From Trichlorobacter ammonificans (GTDB lineage Bacteria > Desulfobacterota > Desulfuromonadia > Geobacterales > Pseudopelobacteraceae), in contig NZ_OW150024.1 in the NCBI RefSeq assembly GCF_933509905.1, positions 2,840,001-2,904,000 on the forward strand: a DNA stretch of 64,000 nucleotides, in the 5' to 3' direction. The notes beneath the pieces are model-generated. The model was given only the letters and a program-made list of their open reading frames with translations. It searched no databases and was not told the origin of the DNA. A program made the translations under genes and the position numbers. This document shows, piece after piece, positions 15,539-23,596 of this stretch; positions within the stretch are counted from its first letter, which is position 1; the number at the start of each line of letters is the position of its first letter.

Positions 15539-16753
15539 TGTACAGAGATAGTATTCACCTGACAGTGCCCTTGAATGGGTCGTGATTTACGCTGCCAGTT
15601 TGTAGTCCTCAGTATCTGAATCGTCGTTCTTTGGCAAGCCGTCTATGAAAACCGTGTATGGCGTCCTGCCAAGCATGTTTCTGCCTTGGTGTGGGCGGTC
15701 GTAGTTGTAAGTCTTGAGATAGGTGTCCAGATCGGTCTGCATCTCGTCCAACGACTCGTACCACTTGGTGCGGCCCATTACCCGGAAGTGTTCGTCAAGC
15801 AAGGTTCTGTGCAGCCGTTCGACAAAGCCATTGCTCTGCGGACGTCTGACCTTGGTGGTGCGGTGCTCGATCTCTTCAAGCTGTAGGAACAGCTCGTAGG
15901 GATGATTGTCCGGCCTGCCGCAGAACTCCCTGCCATTATCCGAGAGGATGGTGCTGATCCGGGCGTCATGTTCTTCAAAGAACGGCAGTACGTCTTCATT
16001 AAGCACATGCACGGCAGTGACCGGCAGCTTATTGGTGTAGAGCTTGCCCCAGGCGTAGCGTGAGTAGCAATCAATGACCGATTGCAGGTAGACTTTGCCG
16101 ACGCCTTTCAGAGTGCCGACAAAGAAGGTGTCCACTGCTACGAGATCGCCGGTGTGGCTGGTTTCGATGTGGCGCTCCCTGAACTCCGGGCTGAAACGTT
16201 CCAAGGCCCTGATCTGCTCATCTGACAGTTCGAAGGCTTGTTCCCGGACGCTCTTTTCAAGTCGCAGCATCCGTTCCTGTTTGGTCAGCAGGTTGTGCCT
16301 GCTCCAGACTCCGCGAACGCCTCCTGAGCTAACCTGGGTACCTTTAAGAGCTAACTCGTTGGCAACCCGTAGCGGGCCATGACCGGGATGAGCCAGGCAG
16401 TGTTCAAGAATCGCCTGCTCTACAGATTCATCGACTCGGTTAGGATGCGGGCCTCTGGCTCCGGGCATCCGATCAACCAGACCGGCTGAACCGTAGGTCT
16501 GATAGTTTCGACGGATTTCATAGAACTGCTGCCGCGAATAACCCATGAGCTTGCAGGCTTTGCTGACATTCGAAAGATCGGCGGCCAACTCTAGCAAACT
16601 GAGCTTTCTTCGTGATACTTTCTCGGCGGTGGTCATACTGTTCTCCTTGATGGAAAGATTTAGTCTGAGCAACTTCATCTTTTACCATTCAAGGGCAGTA
16701 TGGCCACCAACTGAAAATGGCCAACTGTCAGGTGAATACCATCACACTACACA
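15539..16753 (-). mobile_element. Complete IS481-like insertion sequence with 5-bp target duplication
   Basis: The 1215-bp element carries one transposase gene. The ends are imperfect inverted repeats beginning TGT: TGTACAGAGATAG at the left and the complement reading TGTGTAGTGTGATG at the right. Both then continue with GTATTCACCTGACAG (15539-15565 and 16725-16753). A direct AAGGG flanks it on both sides (15534-15538 and 16754-16758), the expected target duplication. A TGCCCTTGAATGG motif follows each end, immediately at the left and after about 30 extra bases at the right. It is inserted between a palindromic repeat and the 3' end of a DUF4143 ATPase gene. Confidence 0.9.
15587..16636 (-). 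CDS. IS481-family transposase
   Basis: The 349-residue product has an N-terminal helix-turn-helix region (about residues 8-60, KLSLLELAADLSNVSKAC and MGYSRQQFYEIRRNY) and a C-terminal rve/DDE integrase core. Catalytic acids are visible in AVDTFFVG (D), ILSDNGREF (D) and NGFVERLHRTLLDE (E). The start at 16636 (MTTAEKVS) is supported by AAGGAGA upstream; an upstream in-frame ATG lies inside the element but lacks a site. The frame is full length and uninterrupted, so the element could be active. Confidence 0.93.
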   Translation of the reverse strand: MTTAEKVSRRKLSLLELAADLSNVSKACKLMGYSRQQFYEIRRNYQTYGSAGLVDRMPGARGPHPNRVDESVEQAILEHCLAHPGHGPLRVANELALKGTQVSSGGVRGVWSRHNLLTKQERMLRLEKSVREQAFELSDEQIRALERFSPEFRERHIETSHTGDLVAVDTFFVGTLKGVGKVYLQSVIDCYSRYAWGKLYTNKLPVTAVHVLNEDVLPFFEEHDARISTILSDNGREFCGRPDNHPYELFLQLEEIEHRTTKVRRPQSNGFVERLHRTLLDEHFRVMGRTKWYESLDEMQTDLDTYLKTYNYDRPHQGRNMLGRTPYTVFIDGLPKNDDSDTEDYKLAA

Positions 16754-16763
16754 AAGGGAACAT

Positions 16764-17930
16764 TTATTCCGTGCCAATAGTTCCGGCCTGCCCCCAGGGA
16801 AGTATCCGGGTTGTACCGGAGTCAAATCGCTGATCCCCGCCGTAGATCAGCCATGAGATCTGCTCCGTGTTGCCGGAAAGATGCACCCATTTCCTGAGGT
16901 TGTCCGTAAAATCAGCCGCAACGGTTGTGCCGGATTTGATCTCCACCGGCATCAGGCGCTCCCCCTCTTCCAGGAGCAGGTCAACCTCCAGCCCCCTGCT
17001 GTCGCGCCAGAAATACAGATTGGACGGCCTGCCGTCGTTCCAACGCTGCTTGAGAAACTCCGCTACCATCAAGGTTTCGAACAGATTGCCCCGTTGAGCA
17101 TGAAACGCCATATCCTCCGGCTTGTGTATGCCCAGCAGCCAGGCTGCCAGCCCCGCATCGCAAAAATAGAGTTTGGGCGATTTGACCAGACGCTTGTTGA
17201 AGTTGCGGTGGTGAGGACGCAGCAGATGGATGATGTAGCTGGCCTCCAGCACCGCAATCCAGGCTGCCGCGGTGTTGTGGGTGATGCCGCAATCGGCGGC
17301 CAGTGAGGAGAGGTTCAGTAACTGGCCGGTACGGGCGGCGCACATCCGCAGGAAACGCTGGAAGGTGGAGAGGTCACGCACATTGATCAGTTGCCGCACA
17401 TCACGCTCAACATAGGTGGCGACATACCCGGCAAACCAGTCGCCGGGCAGCAGGTCACGGTCATGCAGGGCCGGATAGCCCCCTGTGAACAGCAGTTCAT
17501 CAAGGGTGGCGGGCAGCAGGGAAGCATCGGCAAGTTCGTTGATACCGAGGGGAAGCAACTGCACCATGCCCACCCGTCCGGCCAGTGACTGGCTGATACC
17601 GGCGAGCAGACCAAACTGCTGTGATCCGGTCAGAACGAACATACCGGGACGCAGATTGGCGTCAACATGGGTTTGCAGGTAGGAAAACAGGTGAGGGGCG
17701 CGCTGCACCTCATCAAGTATGGCGCCATCGGGATATCCGGCAAGCAGCCGACGCGGGTCGGACTCGGCAATGACGCGGACATCCGGGTCTTCCAGTGAGA
17801 GATACGGTTTATCGGGAAAGGTTGCCCTGGCAAGGGTGGTCTTGCCGGACTGCCGCGGGCCGGTTATGGCTATAACCGGAAATCCATGGGCAAGGCGCTG
17901 CACTGTTTGTTCTGATTTTCTCTTTATCAT
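16764..17930 (-). CDS. AAA+ ATPase with DUF4143 domain (copy 3 of 3)
   Basis: The 388-residue P-loop ATPase has Walker A in GPRQSGKTT, Walker B in AILDEVQRAPHLF, sensor-1 in VLTGSQQFGLL, YVERDVRQL before the DUF4143 helices, and a final nuclease-like D...E-x-K block (LEVDLLLEEGERLMPVEIKSG). It is very similar to copy 1 at 5032-6210 throughout. The IS481-like element ends 10 bases beyond its stop codon, so the insertion spared the coding sequence but separated it from the palindrome at 15491-15524. The role of the family is unsettled. Confidence 0.88.
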   Translation of the reverse strand: MIKRKSEQTVQRLAHGFPVIAITGPRQSGKTTLARATFPDKPYLSLEDPDVRVIAESDPRRLLAGYPDGAILDEVQRAPHLFSYLQTHVDANLRPGMFVLTGSQQFGLLAGISQSLAGRVGMVQLLPLGINELADASLLPATLDELLFTGGYPALHDRDLLPGDWFAGYVATYVERDVRQLINVRDLSTFQRFLRMCAARTGQLLNLSSLAADCGITHNTAAAWIAVLEASYIIHLLRPHHRNFNKRLVKSPKLYFCDAGLAAWLLGIHKPEDMAFHAQRGNLFETLMVAEFLKQRWNDGRPSNLYFWRDSRGLEVDLLLEEGERLMPVEIKSGTTVAADFTDNLRKWVHLSGNTEQISWLIYGGDQRFDSGTTRILPWGQAGTIGTE

Positions 17931-17996
17931 GTCGGCAGGTTATGGCCATTTGCACAAATTGTCAATTCAATTTATAATTTGTGCAAATTCGCAGAA

Positions 17997-18404
17997 TCAC
18001 AACGATCCGGTCAACATCAACGAAGCAGTACCATGCACCACCAGCTTGCCGTGCTGATTGGTTACCTCCACCCGTACACTGGCGGTGCGGCGGCCGATAT
18101 GCAGCAGTTCTGAACGGGCGGTAAGACGATCTCCCACGCCGGCTGGGCGGACATAGACAACGTTCAGGCTGGTGGTGGTGCAGGGGGTGGCGGAGGGGAG
18201 CAACGGGCGGGGAAAGAATGCGGCAGTATCCACCAGGGTGGCCAGCAGGCCGCCGTGGGCGCCGCCGAAGTAGTTGCGGTGGCGGTCATCCACCGTCACC
18301 TCCATCACGGCATGGCGGTCGCCGATCTCGACAAGCCTGATCCCCAGGGTCTGCAACAGGGGGATGGCGCTGGCGGTTTCCAGGGTGGCAGGTTCAATGC
18401 TCAT
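17997..18404 (-). CDS. PaaI-type hotdog-fold thioesterase
   Basis: The 135-residue product is a hotdog-fold acyl-CoA thioesterase. The family motif lies in YFGGAHGGLLATLVDTAAF (about residues 45-63), where HGG and the Asp line the active site, and SLNVVYVRPAGVGDRLTA follows. The acyl-CoA substrate cannot be inferred. Its start overlaps the 3' end of the selenoprotein gene by 11 bases, so the two are translationally coupled. Whether the pair is functionally linked beyond co-transcription is unknown. Confidence 0.85.
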   Translation of the reverse strand: MSIEPATLETASAIPLLQTLGIRLVEIGDRHAVMEVTVDDRHRNYFGGAHGGLLATLVDTAAFFPRPLLPSATPCTTTSLNVVYVRPAGVGDRLTARSELLHIGRRTASVRVEVTNQHGKLVVHGTASLMLTGSL

Positions 18405-18939
18405 GGCTGCTCCGTATCATGTGCAGGATGGTCTCCACCGGCGGACGGTCGGCTGGTCCGGTGCCCACATGGTGCAGGCGGACGATGCCCTCCGGGTCGA
18501 TCAGCACATCGCCGCCCCGCTGGTGGATGTCGTTGGTGGGGCGGTGCAGTTTCTGTCCCTTCAGCAGTTCCCTGAAATAGACCCGCCAGTTTTCCGGCCC
18601 CCACAAATCCCAGAACGAGGCATGCAGCATATCGTAGGCATGGTACACTTCCCGGCCTGCATCAATCAGCAACGGCCAGTTGAGGCCGGTCTCCGCAACG
18701 TAGGAACGGGCAAAGAAATCATGCTCAAAGGTGACGATCACCACCTTGACCCTCAGGCTGTCCAGTTCTGATTCATGATCACGCAACTGCGTGATGTGCG
18801 CCCGGCAGGGCAGTCAGCCCAGGTGCCGGTGGAACATCAGCAGCAGCCAGCTTCCCCGGTACTCTTCCAGGCAATGTGCATGCCCCGTCGTGTCGTTCAA
18901 GGAAAAGGGAACGGCCGGCTGTCCGCTCAAATTTTTCAT
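18394..18939 (-). CDS. Peroxiredoxin-like selenoprotein (in-frame UGA as selenocysteine)
   Basis: Read through a TGA at 18814-18816, this frame gives one continuous 181-residue AhpC/TSA-like thioredoxin-fold protein. ATG at 18939 has GGAGGG five bases upstream. The N-terminal part reads GQPAVPFSLNDTTG (residues 6-19), then LEEYRGSWLLLMFHRHLG, then Sec42-Leu-Pro-Cys45, then RAHITQLRDHE; downstream VVIVTFEHDFFARSYV and GGDVLIDPEGIVRLHHVG complete the fold. Homologous sequence on both sides of the stop, and the stop at the catalytic position of the CxxC motif, argue for selenocysteine rather than a nonsense mutation. A hairpin lies 25 bases downstream. It is likely a thiol/selenol peroxidase or reductase. 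A conventional gene caller would start it at a TTG after the UGA and lose the active site. Confidence 0.88.
18778..18795 (-). promoter_or_regulatory. Candidate bacterial SECIS hairpin
   Basis: In the mRNA, perfect 7-base arms AUCACGC and GCGUGAU enclose an AGUU loop. The loop begins 26 nucleotides after the UGA and has G as its second base. That placement and loop agree with the known bacterial SECIS pattern: a short stem-loop just 3' of the UGA, with G in the first loop positions. A smaller GCCC/GGGC hairpin lies closer to the UGA. No energy calculation was possible. Confidence 0.7.
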
Positions 18940-19002
18940 GGCACCCTCCGTGTAATCGCTTCAGCGCCTCGTCCCGTCGGACGCCGCTGGCCGCCACAAC
19001 CG

Positions 19003-19719
19003 TCACGACAGTGGGCTGTGCTCGTCGCAGTAGACGGCAAAGTGCCGTTCGTACTCCCGCAGGGCGGTACGGGCGGCAATGGGCACCCCCTTGGCGAAGC
19101 AGTCCAGGATGACGATGGCATTCACGGCGGCATCCTTGTCGCTGGCCGCGCGCAACCGCTCGGCAAAGCTCTTGTTGACTATCCTGATCCGGTCGTAAAT
19201 CTGTTGCAGCCCTTCCAGGGACCAGTCGGGGGCCTGTCCTTTCCTTGCCCTGAAATACTGGGCCATCAGGTACATGGAGACCGTCCGGAACTCGGTCTCT
19301 TTCATGGAGGCAAAGGGGAGGTGAAAACGGACCATCGGTCTCAACGGGTTCATCACCGGACAGCCGGCACTCACCATGATGATGCCCATCAGCGGCCCCA
19401 GACCGCTTTGCAGCGAGGCATCCTTGAAGTAGCCGCGCTGGCTGTCGCTCACCTCGATCCGGACCTTCTCGGAAGAGAGGCGGTCCTTGAAAAGCTCGAC
19501 GATCCGCGTCAGGTGGACGGCAACGGGACAGTAGGGATGCGTTGCGGGATTCAGGGGACAGACGCGACACTGCCGGAAGCTGATGTCGGTCCAGAAGGGG
19601 GGAGAAACGTCCCCTTCCGGAATCAGGGCCAGGGTATCCCCGTCCAGCCGAAGCAGCACCTCCCGTACCTCACCATTTTCAAAGCGGAAACAATAGGTGA
19701 TTGCAAGCATCGCGGACAT
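19003..19719 (-). CDS. Unassigned protein with a Cys cluster
   Basis: The 238-residue soluble product has a Cys-rich motif C-x2-C-x9-C near residues 51-64 (CRVCPLNPATHPYCP), suggesting a metal or Fe-S site. Later conserved-looking segments are QSGLGPLMGIIMVSAGCPVMNPLRPMVRFHLPF and FRTVSMYLMAQYFRARKG, then a mostly helical C-terminus. It resembles proteins carried by Geobacter-like genomes under a DUF6901-type label, but I am not sure of that name and know no function. Start at 19719 has AAGGAG upstream. It follows putA by 12 bases and precedes the selenoprotein gene by 63, so it probably belongs to the arginine/proline operon. Confidence 0.7.
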   Translation of the reverse strand: MSAMLAITYCFRFENGEVREVLLRLDGDTLALIPEGDVSPPFWTDISFRQCRVCPLNPATHPYCPVAVHLTRIVELFKDRLSSEKVRIEVSDSQRGYFKDASLQSGLGPLMGIIMVSAGCPVMNPLRPMVRFHLPFASMKETEFRTVSMYLMAQYFRARKGQAPDWSLEGLQQIYDRIRIVNKSFAERLRAASDKDAAVNAIVILDCFAKGVPIAARTALREYERHFAVYCDEHSPLS

Positions 19720-19731
19720 GCCGTCTCCTTG

Positions 19732-22674
19732 TTATGAAACCGCCGGGGCAAACCCCCGGCGCATGGTGTTTTCCGTCACCACCCGCTGGTCCATGAAGTG
19801 CGCTAGGTACTCAGGCCCGCCCGCCTTGGTGCCCAGACCGGACAGACCGGCGCCGCCAAAGGGCTGGCGGCCCACCATGGCGCCGGTTATGGCGCGGTTC
19901 AGGTACAGGTTGCCGACCCGGAATTCCCGCCCGGCGCGGGCGATATGCTCCGGGGAGCGGCTGAAAAGTCCGCCGGTGAGGGCAAAGGGAACGGCATTGG
20001 CCCAGGCCAGGGCCTGATCGAAATCCGCCGCCCGCAGCACCGCCAGCACCGGCCCGAAAATCTCCTCCCGGGCCAGCCGGTGTTCCGGCCTGATGCCGCC
20101 GAAAATGGCCAGGGGCACCCAGTACCCTTCCCCCTCCGGGACCGGGCTTTCATAGAGTAGGCGGCCCTCTTCACGGCCAACGGCAAGGTACTCCAGAATC
20201 TTGCGTTGCGCCGCCTCGTCGGCCACCGCCCCCATGGCATGGGCCGGTGATTCCGCCGGACCCAGTCGCCAGGTGCGGGCCGTCTCCACCAGGCGCTCCA
20301 CAAAGCGGTCATGGATGGCCTCCAGAACGATCACCCGGGAACAGGCCGAGCATTTCTGCCCCTGGAAGCCGAAGGCCGAGGCCAGCACCTGCGGCACCGC
20401 TTCGTCCAGGTCGGCGTCATCGTCGATGATGACGGCGTTCTTGCCCCCCAGCTCCGCGATCACCCGCTTGAACTGCCGCTGGCCGGGATGGAGCGGGGCG
20501 GCCCGCCGGACGATGCGCTGCCCCACTTCCAGGGAACCGGTAAAGGCGATCAGGGCCACTGCGGGATGGTCCACCAGCAGGTCGCCGATCTCGCTGCCCC
20601 GCCCCGGCACGAAATTGAGCACGCCGTCGGGAATGCCGGCAGCCGTGAACAGCTCCACCAGCCGCCGCCCGATGACTCCGGTCAGCCCGGAGGGCTTGAA
20701 CAGCACCGTATTGCCGGTGACCAGGGCCGCGGACACCATGCCGCAGGCAATGGCCAGGGGGAAGTTCCAGGGAGCGATCACCACGGCAACGCCGCGCCCC
20801 TCCCGATACAGACGGTTCTCCTCCCCCGGCACGACTCCCACTGCACAGGGCACGGCCAGACGGCACATTTCGGCAGCGTAATACTCCAGAAAGTCGATGG
20901 CCTCGGCCACATCGGCATGGGCCTGGTCCCACTGCTTGCCGATCTCCAGCACCTGCAGGGCCGCCTGCTCATAGATCTGCTCCCGCACCAGCGCGGCCAC
21001 CCGCCGCAGGCAGCCGGCCCGCTCCGCCGCCGGCGCGGCCCGCCAGGCGGGGAAGGCGGCAGCGGCGGCGGCAACGGCCTGTTCAACCTCGGCGCTTCCG
21101 GCCTGGCAGACCTGACCCAGAATCTCCGAGGGACGGTTGGGATTGCGGCTGGCAAGACGGTCCGTTGTCGCCACGTCCCGGCCGTTGATGAAAAGCGGCA
21201 CAATCTGCCCTGAGCGGCTGCGGGCCGTGGCGATGGCCGCGGGAAAGGCCTCCCTCACCTCGCTGCGGGTGAAATCAACGGCCGGTTCGTTGCGAAATTC
21301 CTCGGCAAAGGCCTCCATAACCGACGCCGGCTGCCCCGCATGCTCCGCCGGATCGTGCAGCAGCCGCGCCACGTCTGCCTGATCCTTGAAGGTCAGCCGC
21401 AGGAACGATTCATTGGCCGTGTTCTCCAGCAGGCGCCGCACCAGATAGCCCATCCCCGGCACCAGCTCGCCGTAGGGGCAGTACAGGCGCACCCGCCCGG
21501 CCTCGGCACGGATGCCGCGCCGCACCGGCTCGGCCATGCCGTAGAGCATCTGGAACTCGTAGCGGGATTCCGGCACCCGAAGGCTCCTGGCCGTCTCCAG
21601 CACGGCGGCGATGCTGCGGATGTTGTGGGAAGCGCAGGCCAGGTGACAGATGGGGTGGTGCTTCAGGATGACGGCGGCCATCCGCTCAAAGGCGGCGTCG
21701 CTGTCGGCCTTCACCGTGCGCACCGGCACCGGCCAGCCCAGCTGCTGCGCCCTGACCGTCTCGTAATCCCAGTAGGCCCCCTTGACCAGGCGGACGGCAA
21801 TGGGGGTGCGCTGTTCCTCCGCCCAGGCCAGCAGTCCGGCCAGATCGTCTTCGCTGTCCCGCAGGTAGGCTTGCAGGGCGATGCCGATATGCGGGTAGTC
21901 GCGGAATTCTGCTCTCAGGCGGCGATAGACCTCCAGGGTGATCCCCTTGAAGCGGTGCGACTCCATGTCGATGCAGAGAAAGGCCCCGGCCCGGACGACC
22001 TGCTGCGCCAGGATGCGCAGCGGCGCCAGGATGCCGCTGACCGAGCCCTCGAAATCCATGGGGTTGGCCAGGGGAAAGAAGGCGGTGGGCTTCACCGCCA
22101 GGTGAACCGGCGGCGCCTCTTCCAGGCCGGGCAGCGTTGTCCAGCGGCTTTGTTCAGCGCTCAGCAGCTCCAGCAGTTGCAGATAGGTGGTCAGGTACTG
22201 CTCCGCCTCGGCATGGGAGAGGGTCGCCTCCCCCAGCACGTCCAGGGCAACGGCAAACCCTGCCCGGTTCAGTGCTGCCAGCCGGTCCGACAGCTCGTCC
22301 GGACGTTCGGCCAGGATGAACTGCCGGGCCATCTCGCGGATATTGGCGGAGATGGCCCGGGCCAGCAGCGCTCCCCCCACGGAGCCCAGCATGCCGGCCA
22401 TACGCGCGCCGCGTGCCAGCACCGGCGGCAACTCCTGCCCGTCACCGAAATACTGGCGGATATGGTCCGTAATCTGTGCATGGCTCGTCAGTACCGGAAA
22501 GACATCCACAAAGCGCAGCAGGCTGGTCTTGAAGCCGGTGTTGCCCAGGCACCATTCCATCACCCTGCCGGTCCAGGTGGCGCTGTTGAAGAGCGCCGGT
22601 TTTTCATCGGCAATAGCGGCAAACAGCGCGCTGCCCCGTTCGATGATCCGTCTGTTCAGGTCGTTTTCAGCCAT
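19732..22674 (-). CDS. putA: Bifunctional proline dehydrogenase / glutamate-semialdehyde dehydrogenase
   Basis: This 980-residue enzyme should oxidise proline to pyrroline-5-carboxylate on FAD, then oxidise glutamate semialdehyde to glutamate with NAD+. The N-terminal helical region and proline dehydrogenase barrel span about residues 1-470, with RLVKGAYWDYE, EFQMLYGMAEPVRRG and YCPYGELVPGMGYLVRRLLE. The aldehyde dehydrogenase half spans about 490-980, with the general base Glu741 in AELGGKN and nucleophile Cys775 in GQKCSA. The N-terminal ribbon-helix-helix repressor domain of enterobacterial PutA is absent, so it should not autoregulate. It lies 18 bases after arginase in the same operon. 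Confidence 0.95.
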   Translation of the reverse strand: MAENDLNRRIIERGSALFAAIADEKPALFNSATWTGRVMEWCLGNTGFKTSLLRFVDVFPVLTSHAQITDHIRQYFGDGQELPPVLARGARMAGMLGSVGGALLARAISANIREMARQFILAERPDELSDRLAALNRAGFAVALDVLGEATLSHAEAEQYLTTYLQLLELLSAEQSRWTTLPGLEEAPPVHLAVKPTAFFPLANPMDFEGSVSGILAPLRILAQQVVRAGAFLCIDMESHRFKGITLEVYRRLRAEFRDYPHIGIALQAYLRDSEDDLAGLLAWAEEQRTPIAVRLVKGAYWDYETVRAQQLGWPVPVRTVKADSDAAFERMAAVILKHHPICHLACASHNIRSIAAVLETARSLRVPESRYEFQMLYGMAEPVRRGIRAEAGRVRLYCPYGELVPGMGYLVRRLLENTANESFLRLTFKDQADVARLLHDPAEHAGQPASVMEAFAEEFRNEPAVDFTRSEVREAFPAAIATARSRSGQIVPLFINGRDVATTDRLASRNPNRPSEILGQVCQAGSAEVEQAVAAAAAAFPAWRAAPAAERAGCLRRVAALVREQIYEQAALQVLEIGKQWDQAHADVAEAIDFLEYYAAEMCRLAVPCAVGVVPGEENRLYREGRGVAVVIAPWNFPLAIACGMVSAALVTGNTVLFKPSGLTGVIGRRLVELFTAAGIPDGVLNFVPGRGSEIGDLLVDHPAVALIAFTGSLEVGQRIVRRAAPLHPGQRQFKRVIAELGGKNAVIIDDDADLDEAVPQVLASAFGFQGQKCSACSRVIVLEAIHDRFVERLVETARTWRLGPAESPAHAMGAVADEAAQRKILEYLAVGREEGRLLYESPVPEGEGYWVPLAIFGGIRPEHRLAREEIFGPVLAVLRAADFDQALAWANAVPFALTGGLFSRSPEHIARAGREFRVGNLYLNRAITGAMVGRQPFGGAGLSGLGTKAGGPEYLAHFMDQRVVTENTMRRGFAPAVS

Positions 22675-22692
22675 GGTTTCCTCACCGCGCCG

Positions 22693-23583
22693 TCACAGAA
22701 TCCGCTTGCCGAACAACGAGGCCGCCAGCTCCGCCGCCAGTTGAGCGGTGCGGTTGTGCCGGTCCAGAATCGGGTTGATCTCCACGATATCCATGCTGCG
22801 GCAGCAGCCGCAATCGGCAATGATCTCCATGGCCAGCTGGGCCTCGCGGCAGGTCAGCCCCCCCGGCGACGGGGTGCCGACGCCGGGGCCGTCCTGGGGA
22901 TCGATGCAGTCCATGTCCAGGCTCACATGGAGGCTGTCGTGGTGTTCCAGCCGGTCCAGGGCCTCGCGCAGCACCGCGCCGATCCCCCGTTCGTCGATGT
23001 CGCGCATGGTGTAGATCGTCACGCCGCTGGCACGCAGCCGTTCCCGCTCCCCGGAATCAAGGTCACGGATGCCGATCAGCACCACATCCTCCGGCTTCAG
23101 CAGGGGGCCGGGGCGGCCGATGGCGGTCAGCTCCGGGTAGCCTTCCCCCAGCAGCGCTGCCAGGGCCATGCCGTGGATATTACCGCTCAGGGTAGTTTCC
23201 GGCGTGTTGAAATCGGCATGGGCATCGATCCAGAGCACCCCGCGCGGCGCTTCGTGGGTTACCCCACCGATGGAACCGATGGCCAGGCTGTGATCACCCC
23301 CCAGGAATAGCGGCGTCTCGTTGGCGGCAACCGCCCGTCGGGCCGCCCCGTACGTCAGGCGGCAGGCTTCCGCCACGGAAGGAAGATAGTGTTGCTCCGC
23401 CTCGGCCGCCACGGTTTCCCGCACCGCCACCTCCAGGTTGCCGCTGTCGCAGACCCGGTGTCCCAACCCTTCCAGCTTGGCGGCAAGTCCGGCGTAGCGC
23501 AGGGCCGCCGGACCCATGTCCACTCCCCGCTTGCTCTGCCCCAGGTCCACCGGCATGCCGATGATGCGGATATCCCTGCCCAT
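22693..23583 (-). CDS. rocF: Arginase
   Basis: The 296-residue product hydrolyses L-arginine to L-ornithine and urea at a binuclear Mn2+ site. All signature motifs are present: GGDHSLAIG (about residue 94), DAHADFNTP (about 120-128), and SLDMDCIDPQDGPGVGTPSPGG (about 220-241), supplying the Asp and His metal ligands and substrate-binding residues. Length is typical of the arginase family and longer than agmatinases lacking SGNIHGM, which is present here. It starts 13 bases after the ornithine cyclodeaminase-like gene and precedes putA by 18 bases. Confidence 0.95.
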   Translation of the reverse strand: MGRDIRIIGMPVDLGQSKRGVDMGPAALRYAGLAAKLEGLGHRVCDSGNLEVAVRETVAAEAEQHYLPSVAEACRLTYGAARRAVAANETPLFLGGDHSLAIGSIGGVTHEAPRGVLWIDAHADFNTPETTLSGNIHGMALAALLGEGYPELTAIGRPGPLLKPEDVVLIGIRDLDSGERERLRASGVTIYTMRDIDERGIGAVLREALDRLEHHDSLHVSLDMDCIDPQDGPGVGTPSPGGLTCREAQLAMEIIADCGCCRSMDIVEINPILDRHNRTAQLAAELAASLFGKRIL

Positions 23584-23596
23584 CGCTCCCCCCCGG

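Noticed and set aside
18394-18786. Shorter gene starting at a TTG after the UGA
   Set aside because: It would lack the first 51 residues, including the active-site U-x-x-C, and has no ribosome binding site. The longer frame read through UGA has a good one and matches the family throughout.
21340-23310. 656-codon plus-strand frame
   Set aside because: It is antisense to putA and rocF, low in domain-like segments and rich in Gln, His, Gly and Arg, as antisense frames usually are.
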